Source: Gammaproteobacteria bacterium (lineage in GTDB: Bacteria > Pseudomonadota > Gammaproteobacteria > Pseudomonadales > Azotimanducaceae). Taken from it: a DNA stretch of 64,000 nt. The stretch lies in NCBI GenBank assembly GCA_021773565.1, contig JAJFJZ010000017.1:159365-223364 (forward strand), read 5' to 3'. Below, piece after piece: positions 35,536-44,678 of the stretch (the stretch's first letter is position 1; every line of letters starts with the position of its first letter). A model generated the notes under the pieces. It had not been told where the DNA came from and ran no database searches. It saw only the letters and a list, made by a program, of their open reading frames with translations. A program made the position numbers and the translations under genes.

Positions 35536-36219
35536 ATGACAGATGCAGATACAATCCTCTCTATCATTGAGCTTGAGCCCAATGAAAGCGCTGAATCCTG
35601 TGTAATATGGTTGCACGGCCTGGGCGCAGACGGCCACGATTTCGAATCTATAGTACCTCAGTTAAACGTTTCGGAACTTAATATCCGCTTTATTTTTCCC
35701 CATGCACCGCTGCGTCAGGTAACCATAAACGCCGGGATGGAAATGCGTGCCTGGTACGATATTGATCCGCAATCGCCTTTAAGCGGAGCCTCGGATATCG
35801 CTCTGTCTGTAGCACAGGTAAGTCACCTTGTAGAACGCGAGTTGGCAAAGGGACTCAGTTCCGAGCAAATCATACTCGCAGGTTTTTCCCAGGGAGGTGT
35901 AATCGCGTTGGAACTTTCGCTGGGGTATGACAGAAAGCTGGCAGGCGTTATGGCACTGTCCACCTACATACATGACCTTGAGAATCTCAATAGCAGGCTT
36001 GGGCTCGCGAATGCTGAAACACCAATATTTATGGCACATGGCCGAATGGACCCGATGATTCCCATCGCCCGGGCGGTCAGCGCTAAATCGGCACTGCAAG
36101 CCCTGAACTATCCTGTAGAGTGGCATGAGTATCCGATGGGGCATCAGGTTTGTGAGAGCGAAATCAGGGATATCTCACAATGGCTCCACTTTATCTTATC
36201 CAAATCACCACAAGCATAA
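35536..36219 (+). CDS. Carboxylesterase/phospholipase family hydrolase
   Basis: This 227-residue cytosolic alpha/beta hydrolase has CVIWLHGLGADGHDF, PHAPLRQVTINAGMEMRAWYD, elbow GFSQGG (Ser118), MAHGRMDPMIP (acid) and YPMGHQV (His). This is the pattern of the small carboxylesterase II family related to acyl-protein thioesterases. The ATG at 35536 follows AAGGA and is preferred over the upstream ATG at 35446. Its stop overlaps the miaE start (TAATG). Confidence 0.9.
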   Translation: MTDADTILSIIELEPNESAESCVIWLHGLGADGHDFESIVPQLNVSELNIRFIFPHAPLRQVTINAGMEMRAWYDIDPQSPLSGASDIALSVAQVSHLVERELAKGLSSEQIILAGFSQGGVIALELSLGYDRKLAGVMALSTYIHDLENLNSRLGLANAETPIFMAHGRMDPMIPIARAVSAKSALQALNYPVEWHEYPMGHQVCESEIRDISQWLHFILSKSPQA

Positions 36220-36830
36220 TGAACATGACGGCAAAAAATGCGCAAAACAGAGTAGTTGGTTTCGATTTGGGTATAGCAAGCCCCATCGGATGGGTAGATG
36301 CCGTAATGCAGGATTTTGACGGCTTTTTGCAGGACCACGCATCCTGCGAAAAAAAAGCCTCGGGTATGGCCCTGAGTATGCTGGCACACTATCCGGATAA
36401 ACCGGATATCGTTGCTGCAATGGGAGATTTGGCTGTAGAGGAGTTATCCCATTTCAGGGAAGTATTGCATTTGCTTGGCGCTCGCAACATTTCACCGGCT
36501 GCAGACGTAAAAGACCCGTACATAAATGCATTGAATCAACAGGTTCGCCGTGCACCGGAATTTTTTTTACTCGACCGGCTGCTGGTTGCAGCCATTGTAG
36601 AAAAACGCGGGCATGAACGATTCAACATCTTAATGCACACTCTGCCGGAAGGCCCCGACAAGCATTTTTACGAGGCTATCGTTGCCAGTGAAGAGCGGCA
36701 CTACCAGTTGTTTCTGCATTTGGCCAACACGTATTTTGACAGCGAAACTCTCAATTCCAGACTTTCAGAACTTCTGGTCCTAGAGGCGGAAATAATCCGT
36801 GCCCTGCCCATACGCGCCGCCCTGCACTAG
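36219..36830 (+). CDS. miaE: tRNA-(ms2io6A37) hydroxylase MiaE
   Basis: This 203-residue ferritin-like di-iron enzyme has the metal ligands in EELSHFREVL, EKRGHERFNI and SEERHYQLFL. It uses oxygen to hydroxylate the isopentenyl group of ms2i6A at position 37 of tRNAs reading U-starting codons. The ATG at 36219 overlaps the esterase stop; another ATG at 36225 is possible. Confidence 0.93.
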   Translation: MNMTAKNAQNRVVGFDLGIASPIGWVDAVMQDFDGFLQDHASCEKKASGMALSMLAHYPDKPDIVAAMGDLAVEELSHFREVLHLLGARNISPAADVKDPYINALNQQVRRAPEFFLLDRLLVAAIVEKRGHERFNILMHTLPEGPDKHFYEAIVASEERHYQLFLHLANTYFDSETLNSRLSELLVLEAEIIRALPIRAALH

Positions 36831-36840
36831 AGCGACACTG

Positions 36841-38214
36841 GTGTCCAATCCCGTCGTTAAATACCTGAACTCACACGCAGATCCGCGTAACACCATAGCG
36901 GCTGCTACGGTTACAGATAACTATACCAGTGCACTCGTCCTTCCCGCATTTGACGAACCCGTGGATTTTCTAAAAAAGCTCATCCCACCCGATGCAGAGG
37001 ATATTCTGGTCATACTCCTGGTGAATGCGCCAGATAGACTCCCCGCCGATTGTCCCTCTGCACAACGCACACTGACACTCCTGCGTTCGTTATCGCCATT
37101 GGGCAATTGTCCTGAAGTTGTTTCTTATGACCCCACCCGGCATATCGATGTGCTTGTAATAGACCTAGTTAGTGCAGAACACCGCGTGCCTTATCGAAAG
37201 GGTGTTGGGGCTGTTCGCAAACTGGGTGCGGATATCTGTTTAAACCTGATAAACAAGGGGCAAATTCGATCCCCCTGGATTTACTGTACCGATGCAGATG
37301 CTCACCTGCCAAGGGGATACTTTCTGATGTCCGGTAGTCTTGCACCAGACACCCTGGATGTAAGTGCCGTGGTATTGCCATACCGCCACTTTGTACAAAG
37401 CTCGGACCCGGAATCCAACGCGGATGAACAAAATGCACGCGAGATAGAAACTGCCAGCGAACTGTACGAATTACACATGCGTTATTTTGTTAACCGTCTG
37501 AGGTGGTGTGGCTCTCCCTACGCCTTTCCAGCACTGGGAAGTCTAATAGTGATTTCCGCTACACATTATGCAATGGTGCGAGGCTTTCCTGGCCGACCTG
37601 CTGCCGAAGACTTTTACCTGTTAAACAAACTGGCCAAAATTGGCCGGATTGCCTGTCCGGCTTTTCCACCAGTACAAGTACAGGCCAGATATTCGACCAG
37701 GGTGCCTTTTGGCACCGGTCCTGCCCTGCTAAAAATTGTACAAAGTGGCGAGCGGCTAACCTACGCTCCAGCAAGTTTTGCCATACTAAGGCTGTTTTAT
37801 CTGGAACTGGGCCAAATAAAGGACCGTCCTGATACGCTGGATGACCTATGGTCTGCCCACTTTCACAATGCAAACGAGGCCGCATTGTTATTAAAAGTGT
37901 TGGACAAAATGGGCTTTCCACGATTTATTGAACTGCAACTTCGAAAATGCAAAACACAGGATCGCTTGTTGCGATCAATTCACGAGTGGTTTGATGCATT
38001 TCGAATAATAAAGTTTTTGCACACAGCCCGTACACTGGGACAAAAAGACATTCCCGTACTACAAGCGCTTGCCGAAATTTCGCATATGACAGGCAGGTCG
38101 ACACGTGATTATCTTGCCTTTTTGATTAATCTCGACCAATCTGGCACGCACTACAGCGGTCTGGACAGAACTTCCTGGAACTGTGATCCACCTGATTATG
38201 ATGCAAAACCCTAA
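36841..38214 (+). CDS. Divergent family 2-like glycosyltransferase
   Basis: This 457-residue protein has a GT-A-like core. An N-terminal TSALVLPAFDEPVDFLKKL strand-helix is followed by RKGVGAVRKLGADICLNLI, a DxD-type WIYCTDADAHLPRGY, FPALGSLIVIS and GFPGRPAAEDFYLLNKLAK. The last is like the acceptor motif ED of GT2 enzymes. About 180 extra C-terminal residues are helical and unrecognised. The start is GTG at 36841, ten bases after miaE; a weak ribosome site makes this tentative. It overlaps the following membrane protein gene. Donor and acceptor unknown. Confidence 0.72.
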   Translation: MSNPVVKYLNSHADPRNTIAAATVTDNYTSALVLPAFDEPVDFLKKLIPPDAEDILVILLVNAPDRLPADCPSAQRTLTLLRSLSPLGNCPEVVSYDPTRHIDVLVIDLVSAEHRVPYRKGVGAVRKLGADICLNLINKGQIRSPWIYCTDADAHLPRGYFLMSGSLAPDTLDVSAVVLPYRHFVQSSDPESNADEQNAREIETASELYELHMRYFVNRLRWCGSPYAFPALGSLIVISATHYAMVRGFPGRPAAEDFYLLNKLAKIGRIACPAFPPVQVQARYSTRVPFGTGPALLKIVQSGERLTYAPASFAILRLFYLELGQIKDRPDTLDDLWSAHFHNANEAALLLKVLDKMGFPRFIELQLRKCKTQDRLLRSIHEWFDAFRIIKFLHTARTLGQKDIPVLQALAEISHMTGRSTRDYLAFLINLDQSGTHYSGLDRTSWNCDPPDYDAKP

Positions 38215-39082
38215 TAACATGGCGGGACCAGGCCTCATTCGAACAGGAATATTGAGTTTTCTCTTTAGCCTTTTTATATGGCTATCCTGGTCTGGATGGC
38301 TCGACCAGATGGCAGACGACCAACTTCAGCCAGCGTTCAAAAACAGTCTCATTACCCTAGCCACCGCCAGGGGTCTTAACTCGTTACTTTCTGTTGCCCA
38401 GGGTACCGAGATTGCGCTGCAACCGGCGGGAGTGGGTGTCATTCTTTCGGCTGGAGAGGTTCTGGACCCCCTGAATGACCTGGTGGAGCGATTCTCATGG
38501 CTGGTATTAATGGCGGCAGCATCCCTGGGTATACAAATTACCCTCACCGGTATTTTTTCCAATCCGGCGGTCAATCTGATATTCAGCATCGCGGTTGGTC
38601 TGTGTCTTGCCTGTGTCTGGCTTTGCAGATCCCAATTACCCTTCTTTGGGCAAAACAGCCAGCTGTCCGGGCATGCCGTTCGTCTTGCGAGCGTACTTAT
38701 GTTAATTCGATTTACTCTGGCAGTGGTCACGTTTGCAGCAGGCCTGCTCAGCCAGTTCTTTCTTGAAGACAAACGGAGCGATTCCATACGTGTGCTGCAG
38801 CATACCTCAAGCCTCGTGGAACAAGAGGTAAACATCCCCGTCAAGCAGAGCGAATCTATTCTTGATTCGGTTTCTGACTATTTATCAGAACAAAAACAGG
38901 CGCTGGACATGGAAGCACGCCTCACCAGCCTCAAGGAAAGGGTTGAATCATCTATTAATCACATCATTAATCTTATTGTCCTGTACATTCTACAAACCGT
39001 GCTTATTCCCATAGGAATATTGTATGTCTTTCAGAAAATTGTTCGCGCGACATGGAATGTACTCACCCCACCAAAAAAATGA
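38198..39082 (+). CDS. Unrecognised inner-membrane protein
   Basis: This protein of about 294 residues has an N-terminal helix (ILSFLFSLFIWLSWSGWL), a periplasmic-looking amphipathic part, four more hydrophobic segments and a charged coiled stretch (about 210-255, SLKERVESS...). A final helix (IVLYILQTVLIPIGILYVF) follows. No family is recognised. Alternative starts are ATG at 38201 and 38219. It overlaps the glycosyltransferase gene by 17 bp, so the two probably act together, for example as enzyme and membrane partner (inference). Confidence 0.65.
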   Translation: MMQNPNNMAGPGLIRTGILSFLFSLFIWLSWSGWLDQMADDQLQPAFKNSLITLATARGLNSLLSVAQGTEIALQPAGVGVILSAGEVLDPLNDLVERFSWLVLMAAASLGIQITLTGIFSNPAVNLIFSIAVGLCLACVWLCRSQLPFFGQNSQLSGHAVRLASVLMLIRFTLAVVTFAAGLLSQFFLEDKRSDSIRVLQHTSSLVEQEVNIPVKQSESILDSVSDYLSEQKQALDMEARLTSLKERVESSINHIINLIVLYILQTVLIPIGILYVFQKIVRATWNVLTPPKK

Positions 39083-39178
39083 GTGCCAGCAACCAGGTGT
39101 GTCATGCTTCGCAACCTGCCCCAAGTAAAGTAAACTGCAGCGTTTTTTCCAATTAGCCAGAAGTTCGAGATTCAACAA

Positions 39179-40126
39179 ATGGGTAAGCGCGTATTCATTG
39201 ATGGACAGGCAGGTACTACGGGCCTGCAGATAGTCTCCCGCTTGTCGGGACGCGATGATATAGAGATGGTCAATATAGAAGATTCCAAAAGAAAGGACAT
39301 CACACAGCGTGCACGATGTTATGCCAGTGCAGACCTGGTTATTCTTTGTCTGCCCGACAATGCTTCTTGTTCAGCAATCTCCGATCTGGCAGGTGAAAAC
39401 ACGAGAATTCTGGATGCCAGCAGCGCTTTTCGCACCCATCCGGATTGGGTTTACGGTTTACCTGAACTCAATTCCGGACAAGGTAAACTGATAGCAAACT
39501 CGGATCGCGTATCCAATCCGGGTTGTTATGCAACCGGATATATACTGACTGTTCAGCCACTCGTTAGGGAGAAACTTATCCCTTCGGACATCGCGCTGAC
39601 AGTGCAGGGGCTTTCCGGCTATTCCGGGGGCGGCAATAAGGCAATCGAACAATGGGAAAACTCCGACTTGCCTACACAACCCTACGCCCTGAATCTTAAT
39701 CACAAGCATCTACCGGAAATGTTGTGCTACGCCGGGCCAACGCGGGCTCCGGTGTTCAGTCCGATCATCGCTAACTATTACGCCGGAATGATAGTGCAGG
39801 TTCCCATATCCCATAATAATTGCGAGGCCGGATTTTCACACGATGCAGTATTTGAGGCCTGGGACAGCCACTATCGGGATACTCCATTTATCAGAGTGCA
39901 CAAACCGGGTGATTTATCTGCACTCAGTGAGGGCAGGTTATCGCCTACCGCGTGCAACAACACCAACTATCTCGATCTGTTTGTTTTCGGGAATGATACG
40001 CAGTCTGTTTTACTTGCCAGGTACGATAATCTGGGCAAAGGTGCGAGCGGGGCAGCCGTACAAAATATGAATCTGATGCTTGGCATCACGCAAACAACCG
40101 GCCTGGAGATGAAAAATGCCAACTGA
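39179..40126 (+). CDS. argC: N-acetyl-gamma-glutamyl-phosphate reductase, type 2
   Basis: This 315-residue NADPH-dependent enzyme of arginine synthesis has GQAGTTGLQIVSRL (dinucleotide loop), DLVILCLPD, LDASSAFR, SNPGCYATG with nucleophile Cys116, GLSGYSGGG and NHKHLPEM (His). The shorter Rossmann start and length match type 2 ArgC. It supplies arginine precursors, the same amino acid stored in cyanophycin. It overlaps the next gene by 11 bp. Confidence 0.92.
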   Translation: MGKRVFIDGQAGTTGLQIVSRLSGRDDIEMVNIEDSKRKDITQRARCYASADLVILCLPDNASCSAISDLAGENTRILDASSAFRTHPDWVYGLPELNSGQGKLIANSDRVSNPGCYATGYILTVQPLVREKLIPSDIALTVQGLSGYSGGGNKAIEQWENSDLPTQPYALNLNHKHLPEMLCYAGPTRAPVFSPIIANYYAGMIVQVPISHNNCEAGFSHDAVFEAWDSHYRDTPFIRVHKPGDLSALSEGRLSPTACNNTNYLDLFVFGNDTQSVLLARYDNLGKGASGAAVQNMNLMLGITQTTGLEMKNAN

Positions 40127-41423
40127 GGAAGGCCAGGGACCTCTGGCAAAACGCACTGTTGAACAGCTAAAAAAGCTGGAAGAAAACCTGTCTGCAAGAC
40201 TCCATCAGGTGCAGGCTGCCGGGCTCAAACTGGATCTGACACGCGGTAAACCGTGTGCTGAACAAGTTGCACTGTCAGATGCACTGGATGGCTTTCTTGC
40301 AGGCAAGTACACAACTGAGAGCGGTCAGGACGTTCGAAACTATGGCGGCCTATCGGGTATTCCTGAAGCCAGGCGTCTGGGCTCCGAACTCATGGATTTG
40401 CCCGCTGATAATGTGATGGTGGGTGGAAACTCAAGCTTGTCACTTATGTTCCAGAGCGTTCAGTTCGCACTTCAAAAAGGCTTATGGGGTGCAGGATCGG
40501 CATGGCGGGGCGAGGGTCAAGACACCTCAAAGATCAGGTTTTTATGTCCGGTTCCTGGCTACGATCGTCACTTTTCCATATGCGAATCCCTTGGTATAGA
40601 GATGATCAATATCCCGCTTACCGATCAGGGTCCTGACATGCAAATGGCGGAAGCGCTGGTAAAAAGCGACCCTTCAATCAAGGGAATCTGGTGCGTACCA
40701 AAATTCTCCAACCCTACGGGTTGTACTTATTCCGACCTCACGGTGGAACGCCTGGCGAATCTCGCCAATATAGCCTCTCCTGACTTTCTTGTTATGTGGG
40801 ACAATGCCTATGCTGTTCATGGAGTTATTGAGGACGAACCACTGCTAAACATTTTCGATCTGGCAGTCCATGCCGGTACCCTGCAAAACCTTCTGGTATT
40901 TGCTTCAACCTCAAAGATCACTTTTGCCGGTTCAGGTGTGGGATTTATGGGTGCTGAAACGTCAGTGCTAAAAAACTTTTTGAGCCACCTGCAGTATCAG
41001 ACAATCGGATATGACAAGGTCAATCAGCTACGCCATGCGCTTTTCTTAAAAAACCGGTTGGCAGAACACATGCAGAGTCACGCTGAAATTATCCGGCCAA
41101 AATTCGTAGCCGTACAATCGGCACTGGATTCAGGACTTGCAGAGGACGACGTTGCAAAATGGACCCAACCCCGGGGAGGGTATTTCATATCTCTGGATGT
41201 ACCCAAAGGCCTTGCTACAAGAATTGTTAGCATGGCGGCGAAAGCAGGCGTGATTTTGACTCCTGCTGGTGCAACTTTTCCCTATGGCAAAGACCCGAAT
41301 GACACTAATATTAGAATCGCTCCTACTTTCCCCAAACTTGAAGAAGTTGAATCCGCAATGGATATCCTGATTCTATGTACAAGGCTGGCGAGCGTACAAC
41401 AACTACTTTTAGGAAAATTATGA
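40116..41423 (+). CDS. Aspartate aminotransferase, class Ic (MocR-aminotransferase-like fold)
   Basis: This 435-residue PLP enzyme has LDLTRGKPCAEQVALSD, CPVPGYDRHFSICESLGI, WCVPKFSNPTGCTYSD, WDNAYAVH and STSKITFAGSGVG with PLP Lys267. These match the type Ic aspartate aminotransferases known from Deinococcus and actinobacteria, not the usual AspC. It interconverts aspartate and oxaloacetate. The start has GGAG seven bases upstream inside argC, and the stop overlaps rhlB (ATGA), forming an argC-AAT-rhlB operon. Confidence 0.85.
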   Translation: MPTEEGQGPLAKRTVEQLKKLEENLSARLHQVQAAGLKLDLTRGKPCAEQVALSDALDGFLAGKYTTESGQDVRNYGGLSGIPEARRLGSELMDLPADNVMVGGNSSLSLMFQSVQFALQKGLWGAGSAWRGEGQDTSKIRFLCPVPGYDRHFSICESLGIEMINIPLTDQGPDMQMAEALVKSDPSIKGIWCVPKFSNPTGCTYSDLTVERLANLANIASPDFLVMWDNAYAVHGVIEDEPLLNIFDLAVHAGTLQNLLVFASTSKITFAGSGVGFMGAETSVLKNFLSHLQYQTIGYDKVNQLRHALFLKNRLAEHMQSHAEIIRPKFVAVQSALDSGLAEDDVAKWTQPRGGYFISLDVPKGLATRIVSMAAKAGVILTPAGATFPYGKDPNDTNIRIAPTFPKLEEVESAMDILILCTRLASVQQLLLGKL

Positions 41424-42643
41424 CCGATAGCACTACAGAAGAAACAGACAGTTCTGAAAGCGTCCCTGAAGAAAAGCCACAAATGTTCAGGGATTTCATG
41501 CTTCCCAAGGGGGTATTAAGGGCCATAGACGATTTGGGATTTGAATACTGCACACCCATACAGGGTGCGGCTCTACCGTACAGCCTGAGCGATTTCGATG
41601 TTACCGGCCAGGCACAAACAGGCACTGGCAAGACTGCGGCTTTTCTTATAACAATACTGACCCAACAATTTGAGTATCCGCTACAGGTGCCTAATGCGCC
41701 GGGAACACCACGCGCGCTTATCATCGCACCAACACGTGAGCTGGTTTTACAAATCGAAAGCGATGCCCAGGAACTTGGGAAATACACTGATTCGAAAACC
41801 ATGTGTGTGGTTGGCGGGATAGATTTTCAGAAACAAAAAGATCGCCTGGAATCAGAAAGTATCGACATAATCGTAGCAACTCCGGGACGTCTTCTGGATT
41901 TCGCCCGACGCCGCATCATCAACCTGGGCAAAGTCGAGATTCTGGTTATTGATGAGTCTGACCGTATGCTGGATATGGGATTTATTCCCGACGTTCGTCG
42001 CATTGTGCATATGACTCCGCACAAGCGTAAACGCCAAACCCTGTTCTTCAGCGCTACCTTTAACGACGAAGTTATGAACCTTGCCTCCCAATGGACTATC
42101 GATCCCCATCACGTTGTCATGAGTCCCGAGAGTGTAGTAACCGATACTGTTGACCAGCAATTTTGGGCGGTAAGCTCCGATGAAAAAAACACTATTCTGT
42201 TAAAAATACTGCAACAGGATGGGCACACCCGCATTCTTATTTTTGCAAACCGGCGCGACCAGACCCGCTATGTAAGCAGTTTTCTTACCTCCAAAGGGAT
42301 ACACAATGCTGTGTTGTCCGGAGAGGTACCACAAAAAAAGCGTATTTCTACGCTGGACAATTTCAAGTCTGGCAAAACCCGCGTGCTTGTAGCGACCGAT
42401 GTCGCCGGTCGAGGAATTCACGTCGATGACATATCCCATGTAATTAACTACGATTTGCCTGAAGAGGCAGAAGATTATGTACACCGCATTGGCAGAACCG
42501 GTCGTGCAGGTACCACAGGCATCGCAATTTCGTTCATCTCCGAGGATGACGCATTTAACATACCGGCAATAGAGGAATATCTTGGCCATGCCATTCGCAG
42601 CCAGCACCCGGAGTTTGGGGAGCATGGCGAATCCGTTGGCTAG
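41420..42643 (+). CDS. rhlB: DEAD-box RNA helicase RhlB-like
   Basis: This 407-residue protein has the Q motif (CTPIQGAALPYSLSDFDV), motif I AQTGTGKT, PTRELVLQI, TPGRLLDF, DESDRMLDMGF (here DESD rather than DEAD), FFSATF, and C-terminal ARGI-type VATDVAGRGIHV and HRIGRTGRAG. It resembles RhlB of the RNA degradosome. The second motif reads D-E-S-D. The ATG at 41420 with AGGAAAAT upstream is chosen over the longer frame. Confidence 0.9.
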   Translation: MTDSTTEETDSSESVPEEKPQMFRDFMLPKGVLRAIDDLGFEYCTPIQGAALPYSLSDFDVTGQAQTGTGKTAAFLITILTQQFEYPLQVPNAPGTPRALIIAPTRELVLQIESDAQELGKYTDSKTMCVVGGIDFQKQKDRLESESIDIIVATPGRLLDFARRRIINLGKVEILVIDESDRMLDMGFIPDVRRIVHMTPHKRKRQTLFFSATFNDEVMNLASQWTIDPHHVVMSPESVVTDTVDQQFWAVSSDEKNTILLKILQQDGHTRILIFANRRDQTRYVSSFLTSKGIHNAVLSGEVPQKKRISTLDNFKSGKTRVLVATDVAGRGIHVDDISHVINYDLPEEAEDYVHRIGRTGRAGTTGIAISFISEDDAFNIPAIEEYLGHAIRSQHPEFGEHGESVG

Positions 42644-42679
42644 GCTACCCAGCTTAATTTTCACAACCAGGACAGAGCA

Positions 42680-43576
42680 TTGAATCCAATTCCAAAAAGA
42701 GTCGCGGTCCTGCAACTTAATGCAACACCGAATGTGGATGAGAATCTTGACAGTCTTCAGCATTGGGTGAACAGAGCAAAAGATGCGGGCGCTGATTTTA
42801 TAGTGGTACCTGAGGCGTTTTCCTTCATTGGCTCCGATTCCGAAAAACAGGATTTGCTCGAGCCACTGCCGGAGGGCGGACCCATCTTCAACAGATGCAA
42901 AAAAATTGCCATGGACGCCAGATGTGATCTGATACTGGGAGGCTTTCACGAACGACCCCCACTGGTTCCTGAGTTGGAGGGGCAAAAAAACAATAATCGA
43001 CAGATGGCATTCAATACCTGTGTTCATTTAACCAAACATGGTGTGATTCAGGCTATGTATCGCAAGATACATATGTTTGATGTCGATCTTGAAGACGGTA
43101 CGCGACTGTGTGAATCCGACAGCACCCTTGCAGGTGACAAGTCCGTGGTTACTGAAACCGAATTTGGCACGCTGGGGCTTAGCATATGTTACGACATGCG
43201 GTTTCCATTGTTATATCAGCAATTGGTAGATCAGGGTGCAATAGTTATGGCCGTGCCCTCAGCTTTCACACTGAGCACTGGCAAGGATCACTGGCATGCC
43301 CTGCTGAGAGCGCGGGCAATAGAAAGTCAAAGTTATGTGCTTGCAGCAGCCCAGTGGGGACACCACTATAAAAGCAGAACATCATATGGGCATGCGATGA
43401 TCGTCGATCCCTGGGGATGTATCGTGGCGGAGTGCGGTGAAGGACCGGGTATGGCGATTGCGGAAATCGACCCCGATCTCGTGCGCCGGGTTAGACAACA
43501 GGTGCCAAGTATCAAGAACCGCCGGTCATTCACACCACAGGAAGTAAACCAGGCTGCTCCCAGGGGAGGTATGTAG
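42680..43576 (+). CDS. Nitrilase-superfamily amidase (Nit1/Nit2-like)
   Basis: This 298-residue carbon-nitrogen hydrolase has the catalytic triad Glu45 (VVPEAFSF), Lys129 (YRKIHMFD) and Cys170 (LSICYDMRFP). It shows the Nit-type ending (RRSFTPQEVNQ). It probably repairs deaminated glutathione or acts as omega-amidase. The start is TTG at 42680 with AGGA seven bases upstream; no ATG is available. Confidence 0.9.
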   Translation: MNPIPKRVAVLQLNATPNVDENLDSLQHWVNRAKDAGADFIVVPEAFSFIGSDSEKQDLLEPLPEGGPIFNRCKKIAMDARCDLILGGFHERPPLVPELEGQKNNNRQMAFNTCVHLTKHGVIQAMYRKIHMFDVDLEDGTRLCESDSTLAGDKSVVTETEFGTLGLSICYDMRFPLLYQQLVDQGAIVMAVPSAFTLSTGKDHWHALLRARAIESQSYVLAAAQWGHHYKSRTSYGHAMIVDPWGCIVAECGEGPGMAIAEIDPDLVRRVRQQVPSIKNRRSFTPQEVNQAAPRGGM

Positions 43577-43581
43577 CACAT

Positions 43582-44667
43582 ATGTCACATCAGGACAGTA
43601 TTTCCAGATTTCTTTTCGGCTTCGCAGCCTTTGTAATATGTGTGGCGGGCCTTAAGGCAGCAGAAACACTTATTGTGCCCTTTTTGTTGGCCGTATTTAT
43701 TGCAACCGTTGCTGCAACACCGGTTTTCTGGCTTGAAAACCGCAGGGTTCCCAATGCCCTGGCTATATTTCTGGTAGTGGCTGCATTATTAATCGCCCTT
43801 TCCGGGCTGGGTGCTGTAGTGGCTCAATCCGTCGGCCTGTTTACCGAACAACTGCCATTCTACCAAAATCGATTGGGTACACTCATGACCCAGTTTACGC
43901 AAATGCTCGAACCGCTGGGACTGGATTTGTCAGCAGACATAATTTCACGTTTTGATCCCGGCATGGCACTGAACATGGTGGGCACCACATTGCGAGGACT
44001 GGGTGGTGTGTTAAGCAACAGCTTGCTTATTTTGTTTACGGTAATTTTTATTCTTTCAGAAGCCTCGAGTTTTCCAACAAAACTAAAAAATATTCTCTCA
44101 GATCCCGACAAGGACATGAAAATATTTAATCGTTTCGGAGAAAACCTGAATCAGTATATGGCGATCAAAACTACGGTAAGCATAATCACCGGCATCATTA
44201 TTTCGGCATTTCTGGCCATTCTGGGCGTCGATTTCCCCATTTTATGGGGTCTTCTGGCGTTCCTTCTTAACTACGTTCCCACAATTGGTTCTATCATCGC
44301 CTCTGTACCGCCCGTGCTGCTTGCCTTGATACAGCTTGGTCCCATTCATGCGCTTATAACGGCTGCTGGTTTCGTAATTGTAAACCTGGTGATGGGAAAT
44401 GTGGTCGAGCCCCGATTTATGGGGCGAGGTCTGGGCCTGTCTACGCTGGTTGTGTTTCTCTCCCTGATATTCTGGGGATGGATTCTCGGACCTGTTGGCC
44501 TGCTTTTATCGGTACCACTCACCATGACTGCAAAACTTGCACTGGAAGCGAACCAGTCTACTGCCTGGATCGGTTATTTACTGGGGCCAGCTGATGTGCA
44601 GCCGCAGGCTCATCAGGAACACGCCCAGGAAGCGCCCGGCGCCGTGACGCAAGAAGAAACATCCTGA
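43582..44667 (+). CDS. AI-2E-family (PerM-like) permease
   Basis: This 361-residue protein has about eight membrane helices, including SIITGIIISAFLAILGVDFPI and the signature LLNYVPTIGSIIASVPPVLLAL and NLVMGNVVEPRFMGRGLGLS. Members transport signalling molecules, sodium/protons or unknown substrates; none can be assigned. The C-terminal tail is charged. It lies 5 bp after the amidase gene and 11 bp before hisC. Confidence 0.88.
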   Translation: MSHQDSISRFLFGFAAFVICVAGLKAAETLIVPFLLAVFIATVAATPVFWLENRRVPNALAIFLVVAALLIALSGLGAVVAQSVGLFTEQLPFYQNRLGTLMTQFTQMLEPLGLDLSADIISRFDPGMALNMVGTTLRGLGGVLSNSLLILFTVIFILSEASSFPTKLKNILSDPDKDMKIFNRFGENLNQYMAIKTTVSIITGIIISAFLAILGVDFPILWGLLAFLLNYVPTIGSIIASVPPVLLALIQLGPIHALITAAGFVIVNLVMGNVVEPRFMGRGLGLSTLVVFLSLIFWGWILGPVGLLLSVPLTMTAKLALEANQSTAWIGYLLGPADVQPQAHQEHAQEAPGAVTQEETS

Positions 44668-44678
44668 AAGGCATGCCT

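Noticed and set aside
42200..43027. 275-residue frame antisense to rhlB and the amidase gene
   Set aside because: It spans two well-supported genes and has no domain.
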